NCBI RefSeq assembly: GCF_022179765.1
Contig: NZ_BPRE01000011.1
Location: forward strand, 62,001-126,000
DNA length: 64,000 nt
Origin: Methylorubrum suomiense
GTDB lineage: Bacteria > Pseudomonadota > Alphaproteobacteria > Rhizobiales > Beijerinckiaceae
Reading direction: 5' to 3'
Below the pieces are notes generated by a model. That model was not told where the DNA came from. It saw only the letters and a list, made by a program, of their open reading frames with translations, and made no database searches. The translations under genes were made by a program, and so were the position numbers. Positions within the stretch are counted from its first letter, which is position 1. The number at the start of each line of letters is the position of its first letter. Shown here one piece after another: positions 35,088-44,379 of this stretch.

Positions 35088-36890
35088 CTACGCCTTCATG
35101 CGGACATAGGTGCCGGGTGCCGGCCCGAGGGACGGCAGGGCCCCCTCACCGGGAATCCGGGCGGGTACGCGCTCCGGGGCCTGTTCCTCGATCCAGCGGA
35201 ACCAGTAGGGCCACCACGAGCCCTCGTGCTCGGTGGAATTCTCGATCCATTCCTCGAACCGGCCCTTGGCGGGACCGCCGGTGCGGAAGCCGTATTTCGG
35301 TTTCTTGCCGGGCGGGTTGACGACGCCGGCGATATGGCCCGAGCCGGCCAGCACGTAATCGACCTTACCGCCGAACTTGCCCGAGCCTTCGAACACCGAG
35401 AGCGCGGGCGCGATGTGATCCTCGCGGGTGGCGAGGTTGAAGACCGGTACCTTCACCTTCTTCAGGTCGAGGCGCACGTTGCCGAGCACCATCTGGCCCT
35501 TGGCGAGCGTGTTGTTGAGGTAGCAATTGCGCAGATAGAACGAGTGATTGGCGGCCGGCATCCGCGTGGCATCGGCGTTCCAGTAGAGAAGATCGAAAGC
35601 CTGGGGCGCCTTGCCCTTCACGTAGTTGTTGACGACGTAGGACCAGATCAGGTCGTTCGGCCGAAGCATGTTGAAGGCGTTGGCCATGCGCGCGCCTTCG
35701 AGATAGCCGCGCTCCTCCATCCGACCCTCGATGGCCTTAATCTGCTCCTCGTCGGCGAAAACCTTCAGGTCGCCCGCATGGGTGAAGTCGACCTGGGTGG
35801 TGAGGAAGGTCGCGCTCTTGATGCGGCGGTTCCCCGTGGCGGCCTGATAGGCCATCGTCACGGCGAGCAGCGTGCCGCCGACGCAGTAGCCGGCGGCCGC
35901 GACCTCATTCTCTCCGGTGGCGACGCCGATCATGTCGATGGCGGTCTCGATCCCCTCGCGCATGTAGGACTCGAAATCCTTGTCGCGGTGGCGCTCGTCC
36001 GGGTTCACCCAGGAAATCACGAAGACGGTCAGGCCCTGGCTGACCATCCAGCCGATGAGACTTTTCTGGGGGTTGAGGTCGAGGATGTAGAACTTGTTGA
36101 TCCAAGGCGGCACGATCAGGAACGGACGCTTGAGGACCGTCTCGGTCTTGGGTGCGTACTGGATCAGTTCCATCAGCTCGTTGCGGAACACGACCTCGCC
36201 GGGGGTCACCGCCACGTCCTCGCCGAAGGTGAAGGCGTTGAGATCGGTCTGGCGCACCCGCAACTGACCGCCGCCGGCTTGGATGTCCTCCTGCAGCATC
36301 TTCATCCCGCGTACGAGATTCGCGCCGCCCTCCTCCAAGGTCTGCCGCAGCAGCTCCGGGTTGGTCATCACGAAGTTCGACGGTGAATAGGCCGAGAGCA
36401 ACTGGCGAAGGTAGAATTCGGCCTTGTGACGGGTGTGGTCGTCGATCCCCTCCGCCTTCTCGACCATTTCCTCGGCCCATCGGCTGAGGATGAAATAGCT
36501 CTGCTTGATGATGTCGAAGACGGGATTCTTGGTCCAATCCTCGTGGGCGAAGCGCTTGTCCTTCGCATCGGTCTGGGCGACTGGACGCGCCTCGCCTCCC
36601 TGCATACGCGCGGCGGTGGAAGCCCATAGGGCAGCGAACGATTCGGTCAGCCGGGTCTGAGCCCGCAATGCCTTCTCGGGATCGCCGAGCCAGGTCTCCG
36701 CCACTTTCGTGAGGGTGCGGGTCATCTCGTCGATTTCGTCGGTGCCCTGAACCGCACCGCCCTGGCCCATCCGCTCGAACGGTTGGAGGGAGGCGGCGGC
36801 CGACTGCCGAAAGCTCTCGGCGAGCTGGTTGGCGTTACGGGCAATCGTCTCGAAATCCGGCGCTGCCGGGCTGGTCCGCTCCGTGGCCAC
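35088..36890 (-). CDS. phaC: Class I poly(R)-hydroxyalkanoate synthase
   Basis: 600-residue PHA synthase polymerising 3-hydroxyacyl-CoA into storage polyester granules. The lipase-like box AAAGYCVGGTLLA gives the catalytic Cys336; the catalytic Asp (NLATREDHIAPA) and His (AGSGHIAGVVNPP) follow. Length suits class I. A GTG at 36890 is chosen: GGAGG lies 10 bp upstream and the resulting TERTSPAAPDFETIARNANQ matches known Methylobacterium synthases; an upstream in-frame ATG at 36926 would add 12 unrelated residues. Confidence 0.95.
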   Translation of the reverse strand: MATERTSPAAPDFETIARNANQLAESFRQSAAASLQPFERMGQGGAVQGTDEIDEMTRTLTKVAETWLGDPEKALRAQTRLTESFAALWASTAARMQGGEARPVAQTDAKDKRFAHEDWTKNPVFDIIKQSYFILSRWAEEMVEKAEGIDDHTRHKAEFYLRQLLSAYSPSNFVMTNPELLRQTLEEGGANLVRGMKMLQEDIQAGGGQLRVRQTDLNAFTFGEDVAVTPGEVVFRNELMELIQYAPKTETVLKRPFLIVPPWINKFYILDLNPQKSLIGWMVSQGLTVFVISWVNPDERHRDKDFESYMREGIETAIDMIGVATGENEVAAAGYCVGGTLLAVTMAYQAATGNRRIKSATFLTTQVDFTHAGDLKVFADEEQIKAIEGRMEERGYLEGARMANAFNMLRPNDLIWSYVVNNYVKGKAPQAFDLLYWNADATRMPAANHSFYLRNCYLNNTLAKGQMVLGNVRLDLKKVKVPVFNLATREDHIAPALSVFEGSGKFGGKVDYVLAGSGHIAGVVNPPGKKPKYGFRTGGPAKGRFEEWIENSTEHEGSWWPYWFRWIEEQAPERVPARIPGEGALPSLGPAPGTYVRMKA

Positions 36891-37018
36891 GCGAGTCCAT
36901 CCTCCCGTTCCGGGCCGTCCATCCACCCCGAAGGAGCGCGGTAGGCCTCGTTTCCGACAATTTAACGCTCCAGGCAGGACATGTCGCCGTCCGCAGGTCC
37001 CATTTTCAGACCGTTGTC

Positions 37019-37366
37019 ATGCTCGTGAGCCGTATTCTCCGCGCCATCGCCCTGGCCGTGCCGGTTCTGGCGCTCGTGGCCGGCTGTTCCGGTGATGTGA
37101 GCCCGTTGAAGACGGCCTTCACTGGGGCGGGCTACGGCCCCAAGGAAATCGAAGCGCCGGACTTCGTGGCCGCTTCGCGCAAGGCCGATACCGGCTACAT
37201 GCCGGTGGGCGAATCGGCCCCCAGGCCTGCCCGCGCCCGCAATGCCGAGGGTCAGAAGGCTCTACAATCGGAGCTGGAAGGTGCCCGCACGCGCAACGAG
37301 GCCCGGGGACGCGCCGCCGAGGGCGCGGCCAAGGCGACCGCGCAAGGGCTGGCGCCGCCGCAATGA
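37019..37366 (+). CDS. Putative lipoprotein
   Basis: 115-residue protein with a lipoprotein signal peptide: hydrophobic residues 6-20 and lipobox LVAGC (Cys23). The mature part is charged and Ala/Arg-rich (NAEGQKALQSELEGARTRNEA), possibly a short coiled coil. No family recognised. Confidence 0.7.
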   Translation: MLVSRILRAIALAVPVLALVAGCSGDVSPLKTAFTGAGYGPKEIEAPDFVAASRKADTGYMPVGESAPRPARARNAEGQKALQSELEGARTRNEARGRAAEGAAKATAQGLAPPQ

Positions 37367-37542
37367 GCGCCGATCTGCGGATCGCTCCACCGAGGAAGGG
37401 GCGTGTTGGCCTTATTGGCCGCTCGTGCGCCCGCATCGCGAAGCCAACCGCGAAGAGCGCTCCGCGCAGCAGCCTCGGCCCCCCTGGCGCAATCGCCAGA
37501 GTCGCGGATGCGACAGCCGGCGCTCGAGGCCGTCGAGAATGA

Positions 37543-37576
37543 CAAAAAACCATCGGCGTGCGGCCGTGCCGATGGT
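37543..37576 (-). terminator. Orphan leftward intrinsic terminator
   Basis: Perfect 9-bp stem ACCATCGGC (37549-37557)/GCCGATGGT (37568-37576); read leftward it is followed by TTTTTTGTC. No leftward gene lies to its right for 2.3 kb, so it may end an antisense or small RNA, or block readthrough. Confidence 0.7.
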
Positions 37577-37645
37577 AAACAGCCCGATTCCCTGCCGCCG
37601 ACGACATGCGGAGGGAAGGTCCCGCGACACCGGACAGATCCCGCC

Positions 37646-38866
37646 ATGACCGATTTTCACCGCATCAAGCGCCTTCCGCCCTACGTCTTCGAGCAGGTGA
37701 ACCGGATCAAGGCCGCCGCCCGAGCCCAGGGGGCCGACATCATCGATCTCGGCATGGGCAATCCCGATCTCGACGCGCCGCGCCACGTGATTGAGAAGCT
37801 CGTCGAGACAGCGGGCAAGCCCCGCACCGACCGCTACTCCGCCTCCAAGGGCATCGCCGGCCTGCGCCGGGCCCAAGCGGGCTACTATCAGCGCCGCTTC
37901 GGCGTGAGCCTGAACCCCGACACCCAGGTGGTGGCGACGCTCGGCTCCAAGGAGGGCTTCGCCAACATGGCCCAGGCGATCACCGCGCCGGGCGATGTGG
38001 TGCTGGTGCCCAACCCGAGCTACCCGATCCACGCTTTCGGCTTCCTGATGGCCGGCGGCGTGATCCGCTCCGTGCCGGCCGAGCCGACCCCGGCCATGTT
38101 CCCGGCCCTCGAAAAGGCCGTAGCCCACTCGATCCCGAAGCCCGTCGCGCTCGTGGTCTGCTATCCCTCGAACCCGACCGCCTACGTCGCGAGCCTCGAT
38201 TTCTACCGCGACCTCGTCGCCTTCGCGAAGAAGCACGAGCTGATCCTGCTGTCGGACCTCGCTTATGCGGAGGTCTATTTCGACGACGCCAACCCGCCTC
38301 CGTCCGTTCTGCAGGTGCCCGGCGCCATCGACGTGACGGTTGAGTTCACCTCCCTGTCGAAGACTTTCTCCATGGCCGGTTGGCGCATGGGCTTCGCGGT
38401 GGGCAACGAGCGGCTGCTCGCGGCGCTGACGCGGGTGAAATCCTATCTCGATTACGGCGCCTTCACGCCGATTCAGGTCGCGGCCACCGCCGCGCTCAAC
38501 GGACCGGACGACTGCATCAAGGAGATGCGGGCGACCTACAAGAAGCGCCGCGATGCGCTGATCGAGTCCTTCGGCAAGGCCGGATGGAAGCTGCCGGTGC
38601 CTCAGGCCTCGATGTTCGCCTGGGTGCCGATACCGGAAAAGTACCGGCCGCTGGGGAGCTTGGAATTTTCCAAGCTGCTGCTCGAGAAGTCCGACGTCGC
38701 GGTGGCGCCGGGCATCGGCTTCGGCGAGCACGGCGACGATTACGTGCGCATCGCCCTCGTCGAGAACGAGCAGCGCATCCGGCAGGCGGCCCGGAACATC
38801 CGTCGCTTCTTCGACAATTCCGATCGTACCCTGCACAACGTGGTGCCGATGCAGAAGGCCGTCTGA
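37646..38866 (+). CDS. PLP-dependent class I/II aminotransferase (AlaC/DapL-like)
   Basis: 406-residue fold-type I aminotransferase. PLP-contacting segments: DLGMGNPDLDAP, the nucleotide-fold loop TLGSKEGFANM, NPSYPIHAF, VCYPSNPT (with Asn), SDLAYAEVYFD (Asp) and the lysine motif TSLSKTFSMAGWRMGFAVG. It resembles glutamate-pyruvate (AlaC) and LL-diaminopimelate-type enzymes; the substrate cannot be settled from sequence. ATG at 37646 lacks a strong Shine-Dalgarno but starts the conserved FHRIKRLPPYVF segment. Confidence 0.88.
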   Translation: MTDFHRIKRLPPYVFEQVNRIKAAARAQGADIIDLGMGNPDLDAPRHVIEKLVETAGKPRTDRYSASKGIAGLRRAQAGYYQRRFGVSLNPDTQVVATLGSKEGFANMAQAITAPGDVVLVPNPSYPIHAFGFLMAGGVIRSVPAEPTPAMFPALEKAVAHSIPKPVALVVCYPSNPTAYVASLDFYRDLVAFAKKHELILLSDLAYAEVYFDDANPPPSVLQVPGAIDVTVEFTSLSKTFSMAGWRMGFAVGNERLLAALTRVKSYLDYGAFTPIQVAATAALNGPDDCIKEMRATYKKRRDALIESFGKAGWKLPVPQASMFAWVPIPEKYRPLGSLEFSKLLLEKSDVAVAPGIGFGEHGDDYVRIALVENEQRIRQAARNIRRFFDNSDRTLHNVVPMQKAV

Positions 38867-38873
38867 TCCGGGA

Positions 38874-38900
38874 ACGGCGATGGGGAGATCTCATCGCCGT
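38874..38900. terminator. Hairpin after aminotransferase gene
   Basis: ACGGCGATG (38874-38882) and CATCGCCGT (38892-38900), 9 perfect pairs starting 7 bp past the stop. No T-run, so only a possible weak or factor-dependent terminator. Confidence 0.4.
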
Positions 38901-39122
38901 CCGCCTCAACGGTGCCGGGCCCTCACCCTCGGACGGATCGGCAGCGATGCGGCGCGGGTCGATCACATGTGGCGGGCGGGCGACAGCCCTGCGCAATCGG
39001 CTGCCCGGTTCGTCCTGACGGCGTCGGGAAGCTTGTCAGTGGGGCCGTCCGTCCGCAGGGTCGTCTTCCGTCCCGCTGCCGGGCTTCGTGCCCGGTGGCC
39101 GGGTTGCGTCCCGAGGATCCGC

Positions 39123-39335
39123 ATGCGCCGCTTGAAGCTCTTCGCCGCCCTGGCGCTCGTCGCCGCCGCCGGAGCCTGCGCGCCCCACCCGATCGTGGCC
39201 CGCGACCCGGTACCGGCCCCGTCCCCCGACGAGGCCTATGATTGCCGCACCACGCCGTTCCTGCTCAACGCCTACCGGACCGGCTGCGAGCAACGCCTGC
39301 GCGAGCGGCGCACGGTGCTCCAGTCGAAGGGCTGA
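39123..39335 (+). CDS. Small lipoprotein
   Basis: 70-residue protein. Lipoprotein signal MRRLKLFAALALVAAAGAC with Cys19 in AGACAP; the mature 52 residues include two further Cys (AYDCRTTPF, TGCEQRL) that could pair. Unknown function. Longer upstream in-frame extensions are non-coding in character. Confidence 0.65.
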   Translation: MRRLKLFAALALVAAAGACAPHPIVARDPVPAPSPDEAYDCRTTPFLLNAYRTGCEQRLRERRTVLQSKG

Positions 39336-39445
39336 GGCATCAAGCTTTCCTTGTCAGGTTTCGGGTTTGATCGAAGCCGACAGCCAGCGCCCCCTCCCCT
39401 CGACAGGGGCGCCGAGACAGACGCCCTTCGGATCAGGAGCCGCCC

Positions 39446-39793
39446 TTGGCCCATGCTCGCCTCCTCGTCGCCGCCCTGCTCGGGTTGACGATCGCCGACA
39501 CCGCCCTCGCCCAGGGCGTGGACGATCTGCTCTACGGCGGCGGGCGCGGGCCGCAGGTCCTCGAGGTCGATCCGGACATCAGCCGCTTTCCCGGCCCGCC
39601 GATCGGCAAGGACGGCCAGGATCTGCGCGCGATCGGTGCCGTGCCGGTCCCGACCGTGATGAACGGCCGTAGCTTCGGCATGACCGGAAACGACTATTAC
39701 AACGACATGAAGGTCCTGACGCCGAAAGGTCCGCGCCGGAACTCCGAGACCTATATGCTGGCCCCGGCCTATCGTTCGCCGCCGCTGCGCTGA
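39446..39793 (+). CDS. Secreted hypothetical protein
   Basis: 115-residue protein beginning with TTG, with AGGAG 6 bp upstream. Signal peptide MAHARLLVAALLGLTIADTALA, then a Gly/Pro/Asp-rich mature part (GVDDLLYGGGRGPQVLEVD; GNDYYNDMKVL). No domain recognised. Convergent with phoH. Confidence 0.7.
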   Translation: MAHARLLVAALLGLTIADTALAQGVDDLLYGGGRGPQVLEVDPDISRFPGPPIGKDGQDLRAIGAVPVPTVMNGRSFGMTGNDYYNDMKVLTPKGPRRNSETYMLAPAYRSPPLR

Positions 39794-39885
39794 CAGATGT
39801 TAGGCCGAGCCATTGGAGCTCGGCCACGCCCGTCCCGCTCCTACTTAGGACGTGTGCCAGGGGTGGAAGGCCCTTAAGAAGCGTC

Positions 39886-40992
39886 TCAGGCCAGGGGCCG
39901 ACGACGCGGATTGGGATTGCGATCGGCCTCCCCCTCGCCGTGGGAGGCTTTCTCGTAGGCAGTGACGATGCGGCGCACGAGGTCGTGGCGGACCACGTCC
40001 ACGTCGCGGAAGCGCACACGGCCGATCCCCTCGACGCCGTCCAGGACATTGACGGCCTCCACGAGGCCGGATTTCTGCCCCGGCGGGAGGTCGATCTGAC
40101 TCGGATCCCCCGTGATGATCATGCGCGAGTTCTCGCCCAGCCGCGTCAGGAACATCTTCATCTGCATCGACGTGGTGTTCTGCGCCTCGTCCAGCAGCAC
40201 CACGGCATTGGTGAGGGTTCGCCCCCGCATGAAGGCGAGCGGCGCGATCTCGATGATGCCGGTCTGGAGACCGCGATCGACATGGCGCGCCTCCATGAAG
40301 TCGTAGAGTGCGTCGTAGATCGGCCGCAGATACGGATCGACCTTCTCGCGCATGTCGCCCGGCAGGAAGCCGAGCCGCTCGCCGGCCTCCACTGCGGGAC
40401 GCGAGAGGATAAGCCTCTCCGCGTGGCCCTGCTCCAGCAGCGAGACGGCGTGGCCGACCGCCAGCCAAGTCTTGCCCGTTCCCGCCGGCCCCTCGGCGAA
40501 GACGAGTTCGTTGGCGCGCAGCAGCTTGATGTACTCGCTCTGCGCCGCGTTGCGGGCCCGCACGGCGCCGCGCTTGCGGGTGGCGATCTGCTCGAAATGC
40601 TCCCGGCCGGGATCCGCCGTGATCTCGGCCGAAGGGAACAGGTTGCCCTGAACGGTGACCTCCTGGATCGCCCCGTCCACATCGCCGAGCGTCAGCGGCG
40701 TCCCGCCCTTCTGGACGCGGAGATAGAGCCGCTCGAACACCCGCCGCGCCTTCTCGGCCGCATCGGGCGCGCCCTTGAGGACGAGATGATTGCCGAGCGC
40801 CGTGCCGGTGACGCCGAGACGCCGCTCGATATGCGCGACGTTCTGATCGTATTGCCCGAAGACGAGGCTCGCGAGGCGATTGTCGTCGAAGGTCAGCGAA
40901 ACCTCGACGGTTTCGGCGAGGCCGGGGCGCCCGGCGGAGGGACTTTTACCACGGCCGGTGGGGCCGCGGGCGGACGCAACGTCAATCGGCAC
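39886..40992 (-). CDS. phoH: PhoH family ATPase
   Basis: 368-residue PhoH-like P-loop protein. Walker A GPAGTGKTWLAVG, Walker B VVLLDEAQNTT, motif III MIITGDPSQIDLP and the N-terminal KH-like region (LGVTGTALGNHLVLKG) all present. Starts at GTG 40992, 36 bp after miaB on the same strand. In most alphaproteobacteria ybeY follows phoH directly; here the next gene is convergent and no ybeY is found. Confidence 0.93.
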   Translation of the reverse strand: MPIDVASARGPTGRGKSPSAGRPGLAETVEVSLTFDDNRLASLVFGQYDQNVAHIERRLGVTGTALGNHLVLKGAPDAAEKARRVFERLYLRVQKGGTPLTLGDVDGAIQEVTVQGNLFPSAEITADPGREHFEQIATRKRGAVRARNAAQSEYIKLLRANELVFAEGPAGTGKTWLAVGHAVSLLEQGHAERLILSRPAVEAGERLGFLPGDMREKVDPYLRPIYDALYDFMEARHVDRGLQTGIIEIAPLAFMRGRTLTNAVVLLDEAQNTTSMQMKMFLTRLGENSRMIITGDPSQIDLPPGQKSGLVEAVNVLDGVEGIGRVRFRDVDVVRHDLVRRIVTAYEKASHGEGEADRNPNPRRRPLA

Positions 40993-41028
40993 GCAAGGAT
41001 TCCTGCCTCGTTGTGCCTCTCATATAGG

Positions 41029-42369
41029 TCATGCGGCGGCGGCCGCATCGGGTAGCATCTCGCCGAACAGGCTGTTGGAGCCCGACCGAACGATGCGCAC
41101 CGGGACCAGCGTGCCGATGGTCGAGGCCGGGGCATCGAACTGAACCGCCTGGAGATGCGGCGTCTTGCCCGCGACCTGTCCCGGATGGCGCCCGGCCTTC
41201 TCGACCAGAATTTCCGTCACGGTGCCGACGGACGCCTCGTTGAAGGCGTGGCGCTGCGCATCGAGCAACTGCTGAAGCGCGGCCAGCCGCTCGGTCTTGA
41301 TGCTTTCCGGCACCGCGTCCTCGCGCTCGGCCGCGGGCGTGCCGGCCCGCGGGCTGTACTTGAACGAGAACGCCGCCGCGAAGCCGATATCGGAGACGAG
41401 ACGCATGGTCTCGGCAAAATCCGCGTCGGTCTCGCCGGGGAAGCCGACGATGAAGTCCGAGGAGAGCGCGATGTCGGGCCGCGCCCCACGGATGCGGTCG
41501 ATCAGCCGCCTGTAGGCATCGCCGGTATGGCGCCGGTTCATGGCGTGCAGGATGCGGTCCGAGCCCGACTGCACCGGCAAATGCAGGTAGGGCATCACCA
41601 GCGGGTTGACCGCATGCGCGCGGATCAGGTCGTCCGCGAAGTCGTTCGGGTGGCTGGTGGTGTAGCGCAGGCGCAGGAGGCCCGGCACCGCGGCCAGGGC
41701 ATCCATCAGCGCGCCGAGCGTCGCCGGAGCGCCGTCGGCGCCGTCTCCGTGATAGGCGTTGACGTTCTGACCGATCAGGGTGATCTCGCGAACCCCGCCC
41801 TCGACGAGGCGGCGCGCTTCCTCGACCACCGCGGCGACCGAGCGGGAGACTTCGGCGCCACGGGTATAGGGCACGACGCAGAAGGCGCAGAACTTGTCGC
41901 AGCCTTCCTGCACGGTGAGGAAGCCGGTGACGCCGCGGTTGCGACGGGCCGGTAGGTGATCGAACTTGTCCTCGAGCGGGAACTCGGTGTCGACGACGCG
42001 GCCCTCGCGGGCCTGACGCAGCAGGTCGGGCAGGCGGTGATAGCTCTGCGGGCCCACCACCACGTCCACCGCCGGCGCACGGGACAGGATCTCGCGGCCC
42101 TCGGCTTGCGCGACGCAGCCCGCCACGACGATGCGGGTCTCCTGGCCGGCTTCCGCGCGCTCCCCCTTGAGGACGCGCAGGCGACCGAGTTCCGAATAGA
42201 CCTTCTCGGCGGCCTTCTCGCGGATGTGGCAGGTGTTGAGGACGACGATGTCGGCCTCTTCCACCATCTCGGTGGGGGCATACCCCTCGGCCGCCAGCAC
42301 GTCGGCCATGCGGCCGGCGTCGTAGGCGTTCATCTGGCAGCCGTAGGATTTGACGTAGGCTTTCTTCAA
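41029..42369 (-). CDS. miaB: tRNA-2-methylthio-N6-dimethylallyladenosine synthase
   Basis: 446-residue radical-SAM methylthiotransferase acting on i6A37 of tRNAs. UPF0004 cluster ligands Cys11 (YGCQMN), Cys47 (NTCHIR) and Cys85 (AGCVAQAEG); radical-SAM cluster Cys157/161/164 in [18 protein letters not shown]-terminal TRAM domain ([21 protein letters not shown]). A TTG at 42369 is chosen because it starts [14 protein letters not shown], the usual N-terminus; no better ATG exists nearby. Confidence 0.93.
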   Translation of the reverse strand: MKKAYVKSYGCQMNAYDAGRMADVLAAEGYAPTEMVEEADIVVLNTCHIREKAAEKVYSELGRLRVLKGERAEAGQETRIVVAGCVAQAEGREILSRAPAVDVVVGPQSYHRLPDLLRQAREGRVVDTEFPLEDKFDHLPARRNRGVTGFLTVQEGCDKFCAFCVVPYTRGAEVSRSVAAVVEEARRLVEGGVREITLIGQNVNAYHGDGADGAPATLGALMDALAAVPGLLRLRYTTSHPNDFADDLIRAHAVNPLVMPYLHLPVQSGSDRILHAMNRRHTGDAYRRLIDRIRGARPDIALSSDFIVGFPGETDADFAETMRLVSDIGFAAAFSFKYSPRAGTPAAEREDAVPESIKTERLAALQQLLDAQRHAFNEASVGTVTEILVEKAGRHPGQVAGKTPHLQAVQFDAPASTIGTLVPVRIVRSGSNSLFGEMLPDAAAAA

Positions 42370-42495
42370 GATCGCAGACCCTGCCGCCGGCTTGGGCGGT
42401 GTCGTTGTTCGAAGCGGTATGGACTCGACTGCCGCGCCCTCTAGCACGCTTACGCCCGAAGGACGATGCTCCCGCCGATTGCGAAGGCCTGACCC

Positions 42496-42936
42496 GTGAA
42501 CCTGCAGAACGATTCCGCCTTCTTCGCCCTGCTGGCCGACAGTCATCGCCGCCTTGTCGGGCGCCCGCTCGTGTCGGACGCGACGGCCGATGCGGCCTGG
42601 CTCTACGCGGTGGCGCCCTTCGCCGTGCTCGCCCACGACACCTCGGCCGATCCGCTCTTCGTCTATGCCAATCGCGCGGCGCAGGCCGCCTTCGGCTACG
42701 ATTGGCAAGACATCATCGGCATGCCGTCGCGACTGTCAGCGGAGGCGCCGGAACGGGCCGAGCGCCAACGCCTGCTCGACGCCGTCGCCCGCGATGGATT
42801 CGTCGCGGATTACCGCGGCGTGCGGATCGCTCAATCCGGCCGGCGTTTCCCGATCACGGACGGGGTGGTGTGGCAGCTCGTCGATGCGGCGGGACGCATC
42901 CATGGGCAGGCGGCCACGTTTCCGATTGCGGTGTGA
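42496..42936 (+). CDS. MEKHLA (PAS-like) domain protein
   Basis: 146-residue soluble protein covered by one MEKHLA domain: [45 protein letters not shown] and the C-terminal [21 protein letters not shown]-related domains bind small ligands or mediate interactions; function unknown. GTG start. It is divergent from miaB and interrupts the plsC-miaB neighbourhood. Confidence 0.85.
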   Translation: MNLQNDSAFFALLADSHRRLVGRPLVSDATADAAWLYAVAPFAVLAHDTSADPLFVYANRAAQAAFGYDWQDIIGMPSRLSAEAPERAERQRLLDAVARDGFVADYRGVRIAQSGRRFPITDGVVWQLVDAAGRIHGQAATFPIAV

Positions 42937-42965
42937 GCGAACCGTTCGCGGATTGGTCTCTCCGC

Positions 42966-43838
42966 TCAGATCGCAGCGACACCCGGCGCCGATACATCCG
43001 CACCCTCGTGAGCCGGTGCCGGACGCGTCGGTCGCGCCGGGGACGTGCCGCCCCGCGTCTCGCGCAGAGCCTGCCGCACCGCCGATTCGGCTTGCGCCGC
43101 GGCCAGCTTGCGGTCGGTGGCCGCGTCGAACGGGATCGGCGGACCCCAGGCGATGTGAACGTCGATGGGCCCCCGGGTGGCGAACAGACCGAGATGGGGG
43201 GCGAGCTCCATGTCGCCGTACCACGCCACCTCCGGCCGCTCCGCCCGCGTCACCGGCAGTCCGTTGCGGCGCGGATAGCTGAGCGCCAAGGGCTGCAGCC
43301 GGATGCGGGCAAGGCCGCCGGTTTCCGCCGCGAGCGCCGCGCGGGCGGCCCCGACGAGGGAAGAGCGGAACGGCAGAAGGTGCAGGCCGTCGCCGGTCGT
43401 GCCTTCGGCGAACAGCACGATGAGATCGCCCGAGGCGAGACGCTGCCCGACGGTGGCGTTGACCTGGGCGGTGGCGGCGCGCTTGGCCCGCTCGATGAAG
43501 ACCGTGCGCTGAAGCTTGGCGAGCCCGCCGATCAACGGCCAGCCCTCGATTTCGGATTTGGCCACGAAGGAGAGGGGGCGCAACGAGCCCAGGGCGACGA
43601 TGTCGAGCCAGGACACGTGATTGGCGAGAACGAGGGCCGGCTCGCCCGGAGGCGGCGGCGTGCCGCTCTGCGTCACCCGCACCGAGAACAGGCGCAGGAA
43701 CAGGCGGTGAAACCAGACCGGAATGCGCGCGGCGAGTCGTCCACGCCCGAACTTCAGGCTCACCATATGCGGGACGATGACCAGCAGGAAAGCCAGCGCC
43801 TGCACCGCCAGACGCAGGCCGATGCCGAGCCGGGTCAT
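42966..43838 (-). CDS. plsC: Lysophospholipid acyltransferase (PlsC family)
   Basis: 290-residue membrane acyltransferase, probably 1-acyl-sn-glycerol-3-phosphate acyltransferase. Catalytic NHxxxxD motif is NHVSWLD (His74, Asp79); the substrate motif FAEGTTGDG follows. One N-terminal helix (8-27). The C-terminal 40 residues are Pro/Ala-rich. 19 bp from rimI in a tsaB-rimI-plsC run. Confidence 0.88.
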   Translation of the reverse strand: MTRLGIGLRLAVQALAFLLVIVPHMVSLKFGRGRLAARIPVWFHRLFLRLFSVRVTQSGTPPPPGEPALVLANHVSWLDIVALGSLRPLSFVAKSEIEGWPLIGGLAKLQRTVFIERAKRAATAQVNATVGQRLASGDLIVLFAEGTTGDGLHLLPFRSSLVGAARAALAAETGGLARIRLQPLALSYPRRNGLPVTRAERPEVAWYGDMELAPHLGLFATRGPIDVHIAWGPPIPFDAATDRKLAAAQAESAVRQALRETRGGTSPARPTRPAPAHEGADVSAPGVAAI

Positions 43839-43857
43839 CGGACGAGGGACGGGCCGA

Positions 43858-44379
43858 TCACGCGAGCGCCGCGCTCATGGTGAGTGCCGTGGCCCTGTTG
43901 CCGTTGGGCAGCGGGTAATAGCCCTTGCGCTCGCCGATCTTCACGAAGCCGGCCCGCGTGTAGAGCTTGAGCGCCGGGGCGTTGCCCTCGTCGACCTCGA
44001 GATGAACCGTGCGGATGCCGGCGAAGGCGAGCGCGGTCAGGTGTTCGCGCAGCAAGCGGTGGCTGTGGCCGCCGCCGCGGGCGGAGGGTGCCAGCACGAT
44101 GGTCAAAATCTCCGCCTCGTCCGCCGCCTTGCGCGAGAGGACGAAGCCGATCACCGAGCCGCCGCGCCGCAGGGCATGCGCCTCGGTCGAGCGCTCGCAC
44201 AGCAGCCGCTCGAATTCATGGGCAGCCCAGGGACGGGCGAAGGCGGTGGCATGCAGGGCCTCCAAGGCGGCGGCCTGGCCAGCGTCCCGCAGGGGTGCGA
44301 CGTAGGGCGTCGCGCCCCAGGCGTCCCACCATGCCGACCACCAATCGAGGGCCCAGAACGGGGAGAGCGGCCGATTCAT
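43858..44379 (-). CDS. rimI: Ribosomal-protein-alanine N-acetyltransferase
   Basis: 173-residue GNAT acetyltransferase. Acetyl-CoA loop ILTIVLAPSARGGGHSHRLL, then VHLEVDEGNAPALKLYTRAGFVKIGERKGYY, the RimI hallmark. Has a Trp-rich N-terminal extension (FWALDWWSAWWDAWG). Overlaps tsaB by 4 bp, the conserved tsaB-rimI pairing. Confidence 0.9.
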   Translation of the reverse strand: MNRPLSPFWALDWWSAWWDAWGATPYVAPLRDAGQAAALEALHATAFARPWAAHEFERLLCERSTEAHALRRGGSVIGFVLSRKAADEAEILTIVLAPSARGGGHSHRLLREHLTALAFAGIRTVHLEVDEGNAPALKLYTRAGFVKIGERKGYYPLPNGNRATALTMSAALA

